From: Mesorhizobium sp. J8
Lineage (GTDB): Bacteria; Pseudomonadota; Alphaproteobacteria; Rhizobiales; Rhizobiaceae
Length of the DNA: 64,000 nucleotides
Reading direction: 5' to 3'
NCBI RefSeq assembly: GCF_016591715.1
Contig: NZ_AP024109.1
Location: 310,001 to 374,000, forward strand
Within the stretch, counting starts at the first letter, position 1, and each line of letters begins with the position of its first letter. The position numbers and the translations under genes are program-made. A model generated the notes under the pieces. It ran no database searches. It was given only the letters and a program-made list of their open reading frames with translations, and was not told the DNA's origin. Shown here in pieces: positions 22,045 through 31,275 of this stretch.

Positions 22045-23448
22045 ATGTCTGCGATCGAAGCCGGCGCTCGCGCGCCGGAAAACCTTTGGCGTCAGGAAAT
22101 CAGGGCGACGATCGCGCTTGCCTGGCCGATGGTGCTGACCAATCTCGGCCAGACCGCCATGACCGCGACGGACGTCATGATGATGGGCCGGCTCGGACCC
22201 GATACGCTCGCCGCCGGCGCGCTCGGCTCCAACCTCTATTTCATGCCGCTGATCTTCGGCCTCGGCTTGATGCTGGCGACCTCGCCGATGATGGCGACCG
22301 AGCTCGGTCGTCATCGCCATTCGGTGCGCGACCTGCGCCGCACCGTGCGCCAGGGCTTGTGGCTGGCGATCCTGATCTCGATCCCGATCTGGATTTTTCT
22401 CTGGCATGGCGAGGAGGTGCTCCTGGCCATGGGCCAGAAGCCGGAACTCGCGCACGAGGCCGGCATCTACCTGCACTGGCTGCAATGGGCGGTGCTGCCC
22501 TTCTATGGCTATATCGTGCTGCGCTCCTTCATCTCGGCGCTGGAACGGCCGGGCTGGGCGCTGATCATCGTTTTCGTCGCGGTCGCCTGCAACGCCTTCT
22601 TCAACTGGGTGTTCATGTTCGGCAATCTCGGCGTCAGGTCGATGGGCATCGCCGGCTCGGGCCTCGCCACGACTTTGTCCAGCACGCTGATGTTCGTCGG
22701 CCTCGCCGCCGTGGTGATCAAGGAGAAAAAGTTTCGCCGTTACCGTCTGTTCGGCCGCTTCTGGCGCGCCGACTGGCCGCGCTTCCGCGGCCTGTTGAGA
22801 CTCGGCCTGCCGATCGCCGGCATCCTCGCCTTCGAGGTGACGATCTTCAATGCAGCGGCCCTGCTGATGGGCCTGATCGACGCGGATTCGCTGGCCGCCC
22901 ACGCCATCGCCATCCAGATCGCCTCGATCTCCTTCATGGTGCCGCTCGGCCTCAACCAGGCGGTCACCGTGCGGGTTGGCCTTGCGCATGGCGCCGGCAA
23001 CCCGGAAGGCGTATCGCGCGCCGGCTGGACCGCCTTCGTCATCGGCGTGTCCTTCATGGCGCTGATGGGATTGGTGATGATTCTCTGGCCGCACACGCTG
23101 ATCAGCGCCTTCATCGATCTTGCCGATCCCGCCAATGCCCGGGTGATCACGCTTGCCGTCTCGTTCCTTGCCTTCGCCGCGCTGTTCCAGATTTTCGATG
23201 GTGCCCAGGCCGTTGCGGCCGGCATGCTGCGCGGCCTGCACGACACCAAGGTGCCGATGATCTATGCGGCGATCGGCTATTGGGGCGTCGGCCTGCCGCT
23301 CGGCGTGCTGCTCGCCTTCCATTTCGGCCTGAACGGCGTCGGCATCTGGATCGGACTGGCCTCGGGGCTGGCCGTGGTGGCGGCGCTGCTGCTCGCGCGC
23401 TGGCTCCGGCGCGACCGCATCGCGCCGGCGCTGTCGTTCGAGCATTGA
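22045..23448 (+). CDS. MATE-family multidrug efflux transporter, NorM type
   Basis: This 467-residue inner-membrane protein has the twelve-helix layout of MATE exporters, with the family patterns PMVLTNLGQTAMTATDVMMMG near residue 33 and the related repeat in the second half (MVPLGLNQAVTVRVG). MATE proteins expel cationic drugs or metabolites in exchange for sodium ions or protons. The gene stands alone on the plus strand between the AraC gene and a convergent importer operon, so the substrate cannot be inferred. Confidence 0.9.
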   Translation: MSAIEAGARAPENLWRQEIRATIALAWPMVLTNLGQTAMTATDVMMMGRLGPDTLAAGALGSNLYFMPLIFGLGLMLATSPMMATELGRHRHSVRDLRRTVRQGLWLAILISIPIWIFLWHGEEVLLAMGQKPELAHEAGIYLHWLQWAVLPFYGYIVLRSFISALERPGWALIIVFVAVACNAFFNWVFMFGNLGVRSMGIAGSGLATTLSSTLMFVGLAAVVIKEKKFRRYRLFGRFWRADWPRFRGLLRLGLPIAGILAFEVTIFNAAALLMGLIDADSLAAHAIAIQIASISFMVPLGLNQAVTVRVGLAHGAGNPEGVSRAGWTAFVIGVSFMALMGLVMILWPHTLISAFIDLADPANARVITLAVSFLAFAALFQIFDGAQAVAAGMLRGLHDTKVPMIYAAIGYWGVGLPLGVLLAFHFGLNGVGIWIGLASGLAVVAALLLARWLRRDRIAPALSFEH

Positions 23449-23459
23449 TCGACAGAGGG

Positions 23460-23478
23460 CTGCCGGTCCGGTCGGCAG
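23460..23478. terminator. Hairpin terminator between MATE and permease genes
   Basis: CTGCCG and CGGCAG form a short stem with a seven-base loop, followed on the plus strand by TCTTTC. It lies in the 42-base gap between two convergent genes and could end transcription of either, mainly the MATE gene. Confidence 0.5.
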
Positions 23479-23490
23479 TCTTTCGCCGGC

Positions 23491-24138
23491 TCAGCGCATC
23501 GGAGCCTGCTTTTCGAGCCGGCGCGCATATTGCGTCAGCGGGAAGCACATCACGAAGAAGATCAGCGCCACCAGCCCGTAGACCTTGAACGGCTCGAAGG
23601 TCGCGTTGTTGATGGCGTTTGAGGTCCTGACCAGTTCCTCGAAGCCGATGATCGAGGTCAGCGCCGTCGATTTGATGAGCTGCACCAGGAAGCCGACCGT
23701 CGGCGCGCGGGTGATGGCGAAGGCCTGCGGCAGGATGATCAGCCTGAGCTCCTGCAGATAGTGCAGCCCGAGGCTGGCGCCGGCGTCCCATTGGCCGCGC
23801 GGCAGCGCGTCGACGCCGCCGCGCCAGATCTCGGCGAGGTAAGCGCTGGCGAAGAAGGTCAGCCCAAGCATCGCCGCCGTCCACGGCTCGATGCGCAGCC
23901 CGAGCATCGGCAGGCCGAAGAACATCAGGAAGAGCTGCATCAAAAGCGGCGTGCCCTGGAACAGCGCGATGTAACCCGAGGCGATGCGCTTCACCCATTT
24001 GTTGCGGGCGATGCGGAAGAACAGCACGAGCAGCCCGACCAGCGCGCCGCCGATGAAGGCGGCGAGCGACAAAAGCACCGTCCAGCGGGCGGCAAGCAGA
24101 AGGTTGCGGACGATGTCCCAGAAGGTGAACTCGATCAT
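23491..24138 (-). CDS. Polar amino acid-type ABC permease (second)
   Basis: The 215-residue permease is of the His/Glu/Gln type, with about five membrane helices and the docking loop LPRGQWDAGASLGLHYLQELRLIILPQA near residue 115. The start overlaps the stop of the other permease gene as ATGA. With it and the binding protein it forms an importer whose ligand is probably linked to the agmatinase-family enzyme encoded first in the operon. No ATPase gene follows. Confidence 0.88.
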   Translation of the reverse strand: MIEFTFWDIVRNLLLAARWTVLLSLAAFIGGALVGLLVLFFRIARNKWVKRIASGYIALFQGTPLLMQLFLMFFGLPMLGLRIEPWTAAMLGLTFFASAYLAEIWRGGVDALPRGQWDAGASLGLHYLQELRLIILPQAFAITRAPTVGFLVQLIKSTALTSIIGFEELVRTSNAINNATFEPFKVYGLVALIFFVMCFPLTQYARRLEKQAPMR

Positions 24139-24803
24139 GACACGCCTGCTCCAAGCGCCCGGCGGCCGCCGGCGACCAGCAGCCGGCGCAGCCCCATCGA
24201 CAGGCCGAGATAGACCATGGTCACCACGAAATAGGTTTCGAACGCGCGAAACGTGCGGGCCTGCAGCATGTCGGCCTCATAGGTCAATTCGCGCACGGCG
24301 ATCTGCGACACGACGGCCGATTCCAGCATCATGATGACGATCTGGCTGGTCAGCGCCGGATAGATCACCTTCAGCGCCTGCGGCAGCACGATCTTGACGA
24401 ACACCTGGCGGGGCCGGAGCCCAAGCGCAAGCGCGGCTTCGGTCTGCCCGCGCGGCACGGCGTCGAGTCCCGCGCCGACGATCTCGATCGTGTAGGCCGC
24501 CATGTTGAGCGTCATCGCCAGCATGGCGGCCACGATCGGGTCCAGCCTGATCCCCAGCGTGGGCAGCCCGAAGAAGATGAAGAACAGCTGCACCAGGAAC
24601 GGCGTGTTGCGCATCACCTCGACATAACAGGCGATCGCCGCCTGAAGCGGCTTAGGCCCGTTTCGCTTGCCGGCAGCGCCGAGGATGCTGAGGAAGGTGC
24701 CGGCGAGCGTGGTGACGGCGATCAACAGAAGTGTCATCGCCGCGCCGCGCGCGATCACGCCCGCCGCACCCGCAAGCCAGCCGAAGTCGAGGCTGTAGCC
24801 CAT
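24135..24803 (-). CDS. Polar amino acid-type ABC permease (first)
   Basis: This 222-residue membrane protein has the His/Glu/Gln permease layout and the docking loop VPRGQTEAALALGLRPRQVFVKIVLPQA near residue 118. It pairs with the downstream permease. The gap of 68 bases to the binding-protein gene upstream holds a stem-loop. Confidence 0.88.
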   Translation of the reverse strand: MGYSLDFGWLAGAAGVIARGAAMTLLLIAVTTLAGTFLSILGAAGKRNGPKPLQAAIACYVEVMRNTPFLVQLFFIFFGLPTLGIRLDPIVAAMLAMTLNMAAYTIEIVGAGLDAVPRGQTEAALALGLRPRQVFVKIVLPQALKVIYPALTSQIVIMMLESAVVSQIAVRELTYEADMLQARTFRAFETYFVVTMVYLGLSMGLRRLLVAGGRRALGAGVS

Positions 24804-24831
24804 GGCGATCGACCTTATTGGAACAGTCGGA

Positions 24832-24863
24832 GCGGCTCAGAGCTTTGTCGCGAGCTGAGCCGC
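24832..24863 (-). promoter_or_regulatory. Intercistronic stem-loop after the amino acid-type binding protein gene
   Basis: GCGGCTCAG (24832-24840) and CTGAGCCGC (24855-24863) form a nine-bp stem with a 14-base loop, just downstream of the binding-protein stop. It repeats the arrangement seen at the other binding-protein/permease junctions in this window. Confidence 0.65.
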
Positions 24864-24871
24864 CCTGGAGA

Positions 24872-25669
24872 TCAATCCTTGAGGTTGTCGGGATTGAGCG
24901 GCGTCTTCAGCCATGCCTTCGAGCTCTCGTCGAGCTTGCCGTCGGCGAGCATCTTGGCGACCGCATCATTCACCGCCTTCTTCAGCCTGTCCTCGTTCTT
25001 GTTGAGGCCGATGTGCGAGGGCGAGGTGAGCAACTGGAATTTCTGCTCCGGCTGCAACGCGTCCTGCTTGGCCAGCACCTGCGCGCCGACATCGTTGCCC
25101 ACTACCATCAGCTGCGTCTGGCCGGAGATGAAGGCCTGGATGACGGAGTTGTAGTTGTCGAAGCGGCGGATATCGGCGGAAGCCGGCGCCGCTTCCGTCA
25201 GCGACGTATCCTCAAGCGTCCCGCGATTGACGGCGATCGACTTGTCGGCAAGGTCTTCCTTGCCTTTGACGGCGAGCGCTTTCGGCCCGATGACGGCGAT
25301 GTAATAAGGCGCGTAGGCAGCGGCGAAATCGATCACCTGCTCACGCTCCTTGGAATAGCCGACGCTCATCAACAGATCGACGCGCTTGTCGGTGAGATAG
25401 GGAATGCGGCTCTGGCCGGTGACGCTGACGAGGTTGAGCTTCACCTTCAAGGCATCGGCAATCGCCTGCGCGACGTCGACATCGTAGCCCTTGATGCTCA
25501 TATCGGCGCTGGCCGAGGAGAAAGGCGGGAAGTCCGAGAAGATGCCGACATTGATGGCGCCGGCCTTCGTGATGTCGTCGATGGCGTCCGCCTTGGCCTG
25601 CGTGGCGAGACCGGCGCCAAGGATGACGGCTGCGGTGATGACGGATTTCAGTGCGTTGCGAAGAGTCAT
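24872..25669 (-). CDS. Polar amino acid-type substrate-binding protein
   Basis: The 265-residue periplasmic binding protein of the SBP family 3 type has a signal peptide ending near residue 27 (TQAKA/DA). Ligand-binding segments such as IFSDFPPFSS and KGYDVDVAQAIAD are present. Being directly downstream of an agmatinase-family gene, it may bind a guanidino compound or basic amino acid. That ligand is inferred from context only. Confidence 0.87.
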   Translation of the reverse strand: MTLRNALKSVITAAVILGAGLATQAKADAIDDITKAGAINVGIFSDFPPFSSASADMSIKGYDVDVAQAIADALKVKLNLVSVTGQSRIPYLTDKRVDLLMSVGYSKEREQVIDFAAAYAPYYIAVIGPKALAVKGKEDLADKSIAVNRGTLEDTSLTEAAPASADIRRFDNYNSVIQAFISGQTQLMVVGNDVGAQVLAKQDALQPEQKFQLLTSPSHIGLNKNEDRLKKAVNDAVAKMLADGKLDESSKAWLKTPLNPDNLKD

Positions 25670-25747
25670 TTTTGGTTCCCCTGCTGGAAGCTTGTTGTTG
25701 CATCCGGCCGCCGGCTCCAGCGCGGCGGCCGTATTTCGTTTGTTGTA

Positions 25748-26803
25748 TCAGCCTTTCTTGATCGCCGGGCTGAACACCATCAGGCTCAGGATCTCGAACA
25801 GGACCTGGGCGCCGACATGGGCGGTGTTGGTGGTCGAGTCATATTGCGGCGCCACCTCGACGACGTCGCCGCCGACGATGTTGAGACCTTTCAGCCCGCG
25901 CAGCAACTCGAGCACCTCGCGCGTCGTCAGCCCACCGACTTCCGGCGTGCCGGTGCCCGGCGCGAAGGCCGGATCGATGCTGTCGACGTCGAAGGAGATG
26001 TAGGTCGGCCCGTCGCCGACGATTTTCCGGGCCTTCTCGATGATGGCAGGGATGCCGAGCCCGGTCACCTCCTCGGCATGCACGACGGTCATGCCGGACT
26101 CGTAGGTGAACTCCCACAGATATTCCGCCGAGCCGCGAATGCCGATCTGGATGGTGCGCGACGGATCGAGCACGCCGTCCAGCACCGCGTTGCGGAACGG
26201 TCCGCCATGGTGGAACTTGGTCATGTCGAACAGCCCGCTGGTGTCGCAATGGGCGTCGATATGGATCATGCCGACCGGCGCCTTTTTGCCGACCGCCTTC
26301 AGGATCGGGTGGCTGATCGAATGGTCGCCGCCGACCGAGAGCGGCAGCACGCCGGCATCGACGATCTGGTTGGTGCGCTTCTCGATGTCCTCGTGGCTGA
26401 TCTCCAGCCGGTAGCGGCTGCGGAACGGCGTGTCGCCGATGTCGGCGACGCGCAGCTCATGCGTCGGCGCGCATTCCAGCACATGATTGTACGGGCCGAT
26501 GCGCTCGATGGCGCGCAGCGCGCGCGGCCCGAAGCGCGAGCCGGGGCGATTGGTAACGCCGAGATCCATCGGCACGCCGATCATCGCCACCTGCAGGTCG
26601 CCGAAATCCGGGTTCTCGGCGGCGATTTCGCGGTAGGGCGCGGCGAGGAAGGTCGGGATTCCGGAATAGGGGGCGAGGCGTGTGCCCGACTTGTTGAAGA
26701 TCTTGTCGGCGACCTTGCGGAATTTCGGATCGAACATCTCGCCGCCATGGCTCTCGCCATATTTGCGGCGCAACGCTTCGAGCTTGCCGCGATCGTAACC
26801 CAT
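25748..26803 (-). CDS. speB: Agmatinase-family ureohydrolase
   Basis: This 351-residue enzyme belongs to the arginase/agmatinase family, which splits guanidino compounds into urea and an amine or amino acid with two manganese ions. The metal-binding motifs GGDHSI, IHIDAHCD and SFDVDSIDPAFAPG are all present. The start at 26803 (MGYDRGKLEALRRKYG) has an AGGAG site; a longer frame upstream is open but lacks one. It leads an operon with a binding protein and two permeases. The true substrate may be agmatine, guanidinobutyrate or a similar compound. Confidence 0.85.
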   Translation of the reverse strand: MGYDRGKLEALRRKYGESHGGEMFDPKFRKVADKIFNKSGTRLAPYSGIPTFLAAPYREIAAENPDFGDLQVAMIGVPMDLGVTNRPGSRFGPRALRAIERIGPYNHVLECAPTHELRVADIGDTPFRSRYRLEISHEDIEKRTNQIVDAGVLPLSVGGDHSISHPILKAVGKKAPVGMIHIDAHCDTSGLFDMTKFHHGGPFRNAVLDGVLDPSRTIQIGIRGSAEYLWEFTYESGMTVVHAEEVTGLGIPAIIEKARKIVGDGPTYISFDVDSIDPAFAPGTGTPEVGGLTTREVLELLRGLKGLNIVGGDVVEVAPQYDSTTNTAHVGAQVLFEILSLMVFSPAIKKG

Positions 26804-26974
26804 GTCCGGTCTCCTCTGCTTGCTGCCCGCACGGACGATTTGCCAAGCCAGCCTGTTGTCCGGCTGGATCGTTGCCCGCTGCGCCATGCGGATTTCACGT
26901 CTCTTGAAAGCTGTTCCGGGTAAAAGTGTCGGGCAGCCGCATTGAAAAATCAATTGATATTGTTAGGGTCTCGA

Positions 26975-26993
26975 TTGTGAGAAAATCTCACAA
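26975..26993. promoter_or_regulatory. Perfect inverted repeat before the LysR gene
   Basis: TTGTGAGA-AAA-TCTCACAA is an exact 8+3+8 inverted repeat, 14 bases before the LysR start, in the spacer shared with the divergent agmatinase operon. The spacer is visibly richer in A and T. It is a good candidate for autorepression, or for a different repressor. Confidence 0.55.
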
Positions 26994-27007
26994 AGTAGGA
27001 GATCTCC

Positions 27008-27982
27008 ATGGCCAAGCGCCTGCCGCCGCTGAACCCGTTGCGCGCCTTCGAGGCCACGGCGCGGCACGCCTCGCTGACCAAGGCGGCGGGTGAGCTCAAC
27101 GTCACCCACGGCGCCGTCAGCCATCAGATCAAGGCGCTCGAGCAGTCGCTCGGCGTGAAGCTCTTCGAGCGCACCGGTCAGCGCGTGAAGCTGACGCCGC
27201 ATGGCGCGGAATTCCTGCCGGCGGTCTCGGCCGCTTTCGAGGGCATCGCTGCCGCCACCCAGCGCATGACCAGGCCGGCGAGCGCCGGCGCGCTCTCGGT
27301 CTCCTGCGTGCCGGCGCTGCTGTTGCTGTGGATGACGCCGCGGCTCGGCTCGTTCACGGCGCAATATCCCGACATCCAGCTGACGCTGATCCCGTCCAAC
27401 GATCCCAAGGACATCCGCGCCGCGGATATCGACGTCTGCGTGCATTATGGCGACGGCGGCTGGAGCGACTGCTGGATACGCAAATGGTCCGGGCTGGAGC
27501 TCTTCCCCGTCGTCAGTCCGACGTTGATCAACAACCGGCCGATCCGCAGCGTCCGCGACCTCGCCGACCATGTGTTCCTGCATGGCGACGACGGCCGTGA
27601 ATGGCACACCTGGCTGGCCGCCGCCGATGCGCTCGATCTGGAGCGCGGCCGCCGCCACCGTCTGGGAGATGCGCGCATGGCGACGGAGGCCGCCGTGCAC
27701 GGCCACGGCGTGGCGCTCGGCGATTCCGTCACCGCGCGCGCCTTGCTTGCCAGGGGCATGCTCGTCGCGCCCTTTACCCTGTCGGTGCCGGCAGTCGACG
27801 ATTTCTACGTCGTCTGCCGCAACGAGATGCGCTCGGCGCCGATCGTCCAGCTCTTCATCGATTGGCTGTTCGCTGAAAAGGAGCAGGACGAGGCCCGCGC
27901 CGACGCCCCAGTGGCCGGTCGCGTGCCGGGCCGCAGGAAACGCCCGTCGCTCAAGGTCGTAGGTGCCAGAACCGGGCACTGA
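27008..27982 (+). CDS. LysR-family transcriptional regulator, GcvA-like
   Basis: The 324-residue protein shows the LysR helix-turn-helix (residues 10-68, with HASLTKAAGELNVTHGAVSHQI) and effector domain. It is of the GcvA type, with a C-terminal extension rich in Arg and Lys after about residue 300. It is divergent from the agmatinase/importer operon and probably controls it. A perfect palindrome overlies its leader. Confidence 0.9.
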   Translation: MAKRLPPLNPLRAFEATARHASLTKAAGELNVTHGAVSHQIKALEQSLGVKLFERTGQRVKLTPHGAEFLPAVSAAFEGIAAATQRMTRPASAGALSVSCVPALLLLWMTPRLGSFTAQYPDIQLTLIPSNDPKDIRAADIDVCVHYGDGGWSDCWIRKWSGLELFPVVSPTLINNRPIRSVRDLADHVFLHGDDGREWHTWLAAADALDLERGRRHRLGDARMATEAAVHGHGVALGDSVTARALLARGMLVAPFTLSVPAVDDFYVVCRNEMRSAPIVQLFIDWLFAEKEQDEARADAPVAGRVPGRRKRPSLKVVGARTGH

Positions 27983-28172
27983 CGGCTGGACTTGCTTAGC
28001 TGCTTTTTGTCGGGCCAGCTTGCAAAGCGGGGAGCGCGTTCGAAAATACAATGCTAAGAGGCAGTTGGCTAAAGCAATTCCATGCGACGGTCCTCCGTTC
28101 GGAATTGTTCAAACAAGGATCTGAGGCGTGACGCCCGCGTTTCCGTGCGTTGCGCTTTATGGATGAGCGAGC

Positions 28173-29477
28173 ATGGCAAAGACCGATATAGCGCGGCGCG
28201 TCTACAACCACACCTGGAAGCTGGACCCGATCGTCCGCAGCCTGCTGGACACCGACTTCTACAAGCTTCTGATGCTGCAGATGATCTGGGGCATGTATCC
28301 CAAGGTCGACGCCACCTTCTCCCTGATCAACCGCACCACTTCGGTGCGCCTGGCCGACGAGATCGACGAGGGGGAGCTGCGTGAGCAGCTCGACCATGCC
28401 CGCACCTTGCGCTTTTCCAAGAAGGAGATGATCTGGCTGGGCGGCAACACCTTCTACGGCCGCAAGCAGATCTTCGAGCCGGAATTCCTCGCCTGGCTCG
28501 AGGATTTCCGCCTGCCCGACTACGAGTTGTCCAGGCGCGACGGCCAGTTCGAGCTCTCCTTCGCCGGGCCCTGGATGTACACGACGCTCTGGGAAATCCC
28601 GGCTTTGGCCATCATCAACGAGCTGCGCTCGCGAGCGGCGATGCGCTCCTTCGGCCCGTTCACGCTCGACGTGCTCTACGCCCGCGCCAAGGCCAAGATG
28701 TGGGACAAGACCGAGCGGCTGAAGGCCTTGCCCGGCATCCGTATTTCCGACTTCGGCACAAGGCGCCGCCATTCGTTTCTGTGGCAGCGCTGGTGCGTCG
28801 AGGCGCTGAAGGAAGGCATCGGCGAAGCCTTCACCGGCACGTCCAACGTGCTTCTGGCCATGGACAACGACCTTGAGGCTTTGGGCACCAACGCGCATGA
28901 ACTGCCGATGGTCTTCGCGGCGCTCGCCAATTCCGAGGAGGAGCTGAGGCAGTCACCCTACAAGGTGCTGCAGGACTGGCAGCGCTACTATGGCGGCAAT
29001 CTGCTGATCGTGCTGCCCGACACGTTCGGTACGGCCGCGTTCCTGCGCGATGCGCCGGACTGGATCGCCGATTGGACAGGCTTCCGCCCCGACAGCGCGC
29101 CGCCGATCGAAGGCGGCGAGAAGATCCTCGCCTGGTGGCGCGAGAAGGGCAAGGATCCCAAGCAGAAGCTGCTCATCTTCTCCGACGGCCTGGAAGTCGA
29201 GACCATCGAGGAGACCTATCGTCACTTCAAGGGCAAGGTGCGCATGTCCTTCGGCTGGGGCACAAACCTCACCAACGATTTCGAGGGCTGCGCGCCGACC
29301 GAAACCAAGAGCCTCGACGCCATCTCGCTCGTCTGCAAGGTCAGCGAGGCCAATGGAAGGCCGGCGGTGAAGCTGTCGGACAACCCCGCCAAGGCGACGG
29401 GGGACGAGAAGGAGATCAAAAGATATCTCAGGATTTTCGGCGAGAAGGGGCGGGTGGAGCAACTGGTGAAGGTGTAG
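28173..29477 (+). CDS. pncB: Nicotinate phosphoribosyltransferase
   Basis: PncB makes nicotinate mononucleotide from nicotinate, PRPP and ATP in NAD salvage. The 434-residue length and the segments [16 protein letters not shown] near residue 30, [11 protein letters not shown] near 195 and [24 protein letters not shown] near 222 fit the bacterial enzyme well. It is followed 10 kb later by nicotinamidase and a probable nicotinate-degrading operon. No known NAD-regulator site was recognised upstream. Confidence 0.94.
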   Translation: MAKTDIARRVYNHTWKLDPIVRSLLDTDFYKLLMLQMIWGMYPKVDATFSLINRTTSVRLADEIDEGELREQLDHARTLRFSKKEMIWLGGNTFYGRKQIFEPEFLAWLEDFRLPDYELSRRDGQFELSFAGPWMYTTLWEIPALAIINELRSRAAMRSFGPFTLDVLYARAKAKMWDKTERLKALPGIRISDFGTRRRHSFLWQRWCVEALKEGIGEAFTGTSNVLLAMDNDLEALGTNAHELPMVFAALANSEEELRQSPYKVLQDWQRYYGGNLLIVLPDTFGTAAFLRDAPDWIADWTGFRPDSAPPIEGGEKILAWWREKGKDPKQKLLIFSDGLEVETIEETYRHFKGKVRMSFGWGTNLTNDFEGCAPTETKSLDAISLVCKVSEANGRPAVKLSDNPAKATGDEKEIKRYLRIFGEKGRVEQLVKV

Positions 29478-29550
29478 AGCGGTGGCGGTGATGTCCTCGC
29501 CTGGATCACCACCTGACGCCCATAACCCCGAAATGTTGAGCTCCCGCCCA

Positions 29551-29705
29551 CCCCCCTCTGTCCTGCCGGACATCTCCCCCGCAAGGGGGGAGATCGGATG
29601 TCGCCTCGGCCTTCGCCAATTTTCGACGTCGCAGAAAGAGGCGGTGCGCTCGAAGCTGCCAATCTCCCCCCTTGCGGGGGAGATGTCCGGCAGGACAGAG
29701 GGGGG
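29551..29705. repeat. Palindromic repeat, family A, perfect 44-bp arms
   Basis: Positions 29551-29594 and 29662-29705 are exact inverted copies of each other, 44 bases each, around a 67-base core. Each arm holds its own small hairpin (ATCTCCCCC and GGGGGGAGAT). The outer ends read CCCCCCTCTGTCCTGCCGG. A second copy lies at 52832-52991. The structure fits a non-autonomous palindromic repeat of the REP/BIME or MITE sort. Confidence 0.85.
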
Positions 29706-29706
29706 T

Positions 29707-31122
29707 GTGAAGGATCGCGGCGCTGGCGTTGTTTTCGCATTGGCCACCGCCCTCGCCGCTCTCCCCACCTCCGCCTTCGCCCACGCCTCCGACGGCGGCC
29801 ACGTGCTGCTTCTCCCGACGGGCTACTACATCGCCGGCGGCGCTTTTGCCGTGGCCGTCAGCTTCCTCGTCCTGGCGTTTCTGCCGCCCGCCGCGCTCGA
29901 CAATTTCTTGCGCAAGCGCCTGGCGCTCTTCGCGTTCGGCGATCGCCCTCGCGCCATCGTCAGCCTGATTTCATTTGCCGGCTTCGTATTGCTGATCGCG
30001 GCGGGCCTTCTCGGCAGCCGCGACCCGCTTTCCAACCCGCTGCCGCTCGTGATTTGGACGCTGCTTTGGGCCGGCTTCACGCTGCTGCAGGGCGTGTTCG
30101 GCGACCTGTGGTCGTGGCTCAACCCGTGGTACGGCCCTTGGCGCGTCGCCTCTCGCGTCTTCGGCCTTCAAAGCGACGAGGCAAAGCCGTCACGCCTGCC
30201 GCCATGGCTGGGCTACTGGCCGGCCTTCGCGCTGTTCGTCGCCTTCGCCTGGTTCGAGCTGGTCGACCCGGCGCCCGACGATCCGGCCCGCCTTGCCTTT
30301 GCCGCCGGCATCTACTGGCTGGCGAGCTTTGTCGCGATGCTTCTCTTCGGCTATGGCGGCTGGAGCAAGCGCGGCGAATTCCTCACGGTCTTCTTTTCCA
30401 TGGTCGCCCGCTTCGCGCCACTTGAGCGGCGGGATGGCCGGCTGTCGCTCTGCTGGCCCGGCGCCAAGCTGCTCGCCGCCGAGCCGCTGCCGTTGAGCGG
30501 CACGGCTTTCCTCCTGCTGTCGCTGTCGTCGGTATCCTTCGACGGCCTGTCGAAAACCTTCTTCTGGCTCGGCCTGTTCGGCGTCAATCCGCTGGAATAT
30601 CCCGGCCGCACCGCGCTGATCGGCGTCGGCAGCTTCGGCCTCGTGCTCACCTTTGTCCTGCTCGCGGCGGTGTTCACGTTGGCCGTCTTTCTCGGCCAGC
30701 GCCTCGCCGGCGATGCGCAGTCGTTCGGAAAAACCGCCGGCCTGCTGGTCTGGTCGATCGTGCCGATCGCGCTTGCCTATCACATCGCGCATTACCTCAC
30801 GGTGCTTTTGGTAGACGGCCAGTATGCGCTGGTCGCGCTCTCCGATCCTTTCGGGCTCGGCTGGAACCTGTTCGGCACCGCCAATAGGATGGTCGAGGCC
30901 GGCATCGTCGCCGGCGCGGAGTCGGCCTGGTGGCTGTGGAACCTGCAGGCCGGCGTCATCATCGCCGGCCATGTGCTGGCGGTGGTCGTCGCGCATGGCC
31001 TCACCTGGCGGCTGCATCCGCAAGCCTCCCGCGCGGCACTCAGCCAGCTTCCGCTGACGCTCCTGATGATCGCCTATACGATATTCGGCCTTTGGTTGCT
31101 TGCCACACCGACGGCGGGATGA
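29707..31122 (+). CDS. Polytopic membrane protein of unknown function
   Basis: The 471-residue product has a signal-like N-terminus (VVFALATALAALPTSAFA) and about ten further hydrophobic segments; no catalytic motif is recognised. The GTG at 29707 directly abuts the right arm of a palindromic repeat, and the frame stays open through the whole repeat back to 29482. The true start is therefore uncertain. It lies between pncB and a branched-chain-type importer. I cannot name a family; a transporter-like or respiratory membrane role are both possible. Confidence 0.7.
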   Translation: MKDRGAGVVFALATALAALPTSAFAHASDGGHVLLLPTGYYIAGGAFAVAVSFLVLAFLPPAALDNFLRKRLALFAFGDRPRAIVSLISFAGFVLLIAAGLLGSRDPLSNPLPLVIWTLLWAGFTLLQGVFGDLWSWLNPWYGPWRVASRVFGLQSDEAKPSRLPPWLGYWPAFALFVAFAWFELVDPAPDDPARLAFAAGIYWLASFVAMLLFGYGGWSKRGEFLTVFFSMVARFAPLERRDGRLSLCWPGAKLLAAEPLPLSGTAFLLLSLSSVSFDGLSKTFFWLGLFGVNPLEYPGRTALIGVGSFGLVLTFVLLAAVFTLAVFLGQRLAGDAQSFGKTAGLLVWSIVPIALAYHIAHYLTVLLVDGQYALVALSDPFGLGWNLFGTANRMVEAGIVAGAESAWWLWNLQAGVIIAGHVLAVVVAHGLTWRLHPQASRAALSQLPLTLLMIAYTIFGLWLLATPTAG

Positions 31123-31185
31123 GACAAGGGCGCCCTCAATACCGTTGGGGAAGCTCGCTTGCCACGTCGCGGCTTTGGTGATTTA

Positions 31186-31199
31186 GTTTGTACACATGC
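31186..31199. promoter_or_regulatory. Weak match to the candidate MarR operator, before the importer operon
   Basis: GTTTGTACACATGC shares the core TTTGTAyAC with the two stronger sites at 38275 and 50641 and contains the small palindrome TGTACA. It is 77 bases before the binding-protein start. The possible promoter TTGCCA (31159-31164), 17 bases, TTTAGT (31182-31187) would overlap it. Support is limited because only about half of the positions agree. Confidence 0.3.
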
Positions 31200-31275
31200 A
31201 ATTTTCGCGTCCTCCGAGCGCGGAGGATCGAGCCGCCTTATCGCTGGTCAAGACTGAAAAAACAGGGGAACGGAC

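Noticed and set aside
24731..26923. A 730-residue plus-strand open frame over the binding-protein and agmatinase genes
   Set aside because: Antisense shadow; the opposite strand has clear motifs of known families.
29482..29706. Coding N-terminal extension of the membrane protein through the repeat
   Set aside because: The open frame exists, but the peptide is Pro/Arg/Gly-rich repeat translation and the membrane leader begins after 29707; kept only as an uncertainty about the start.
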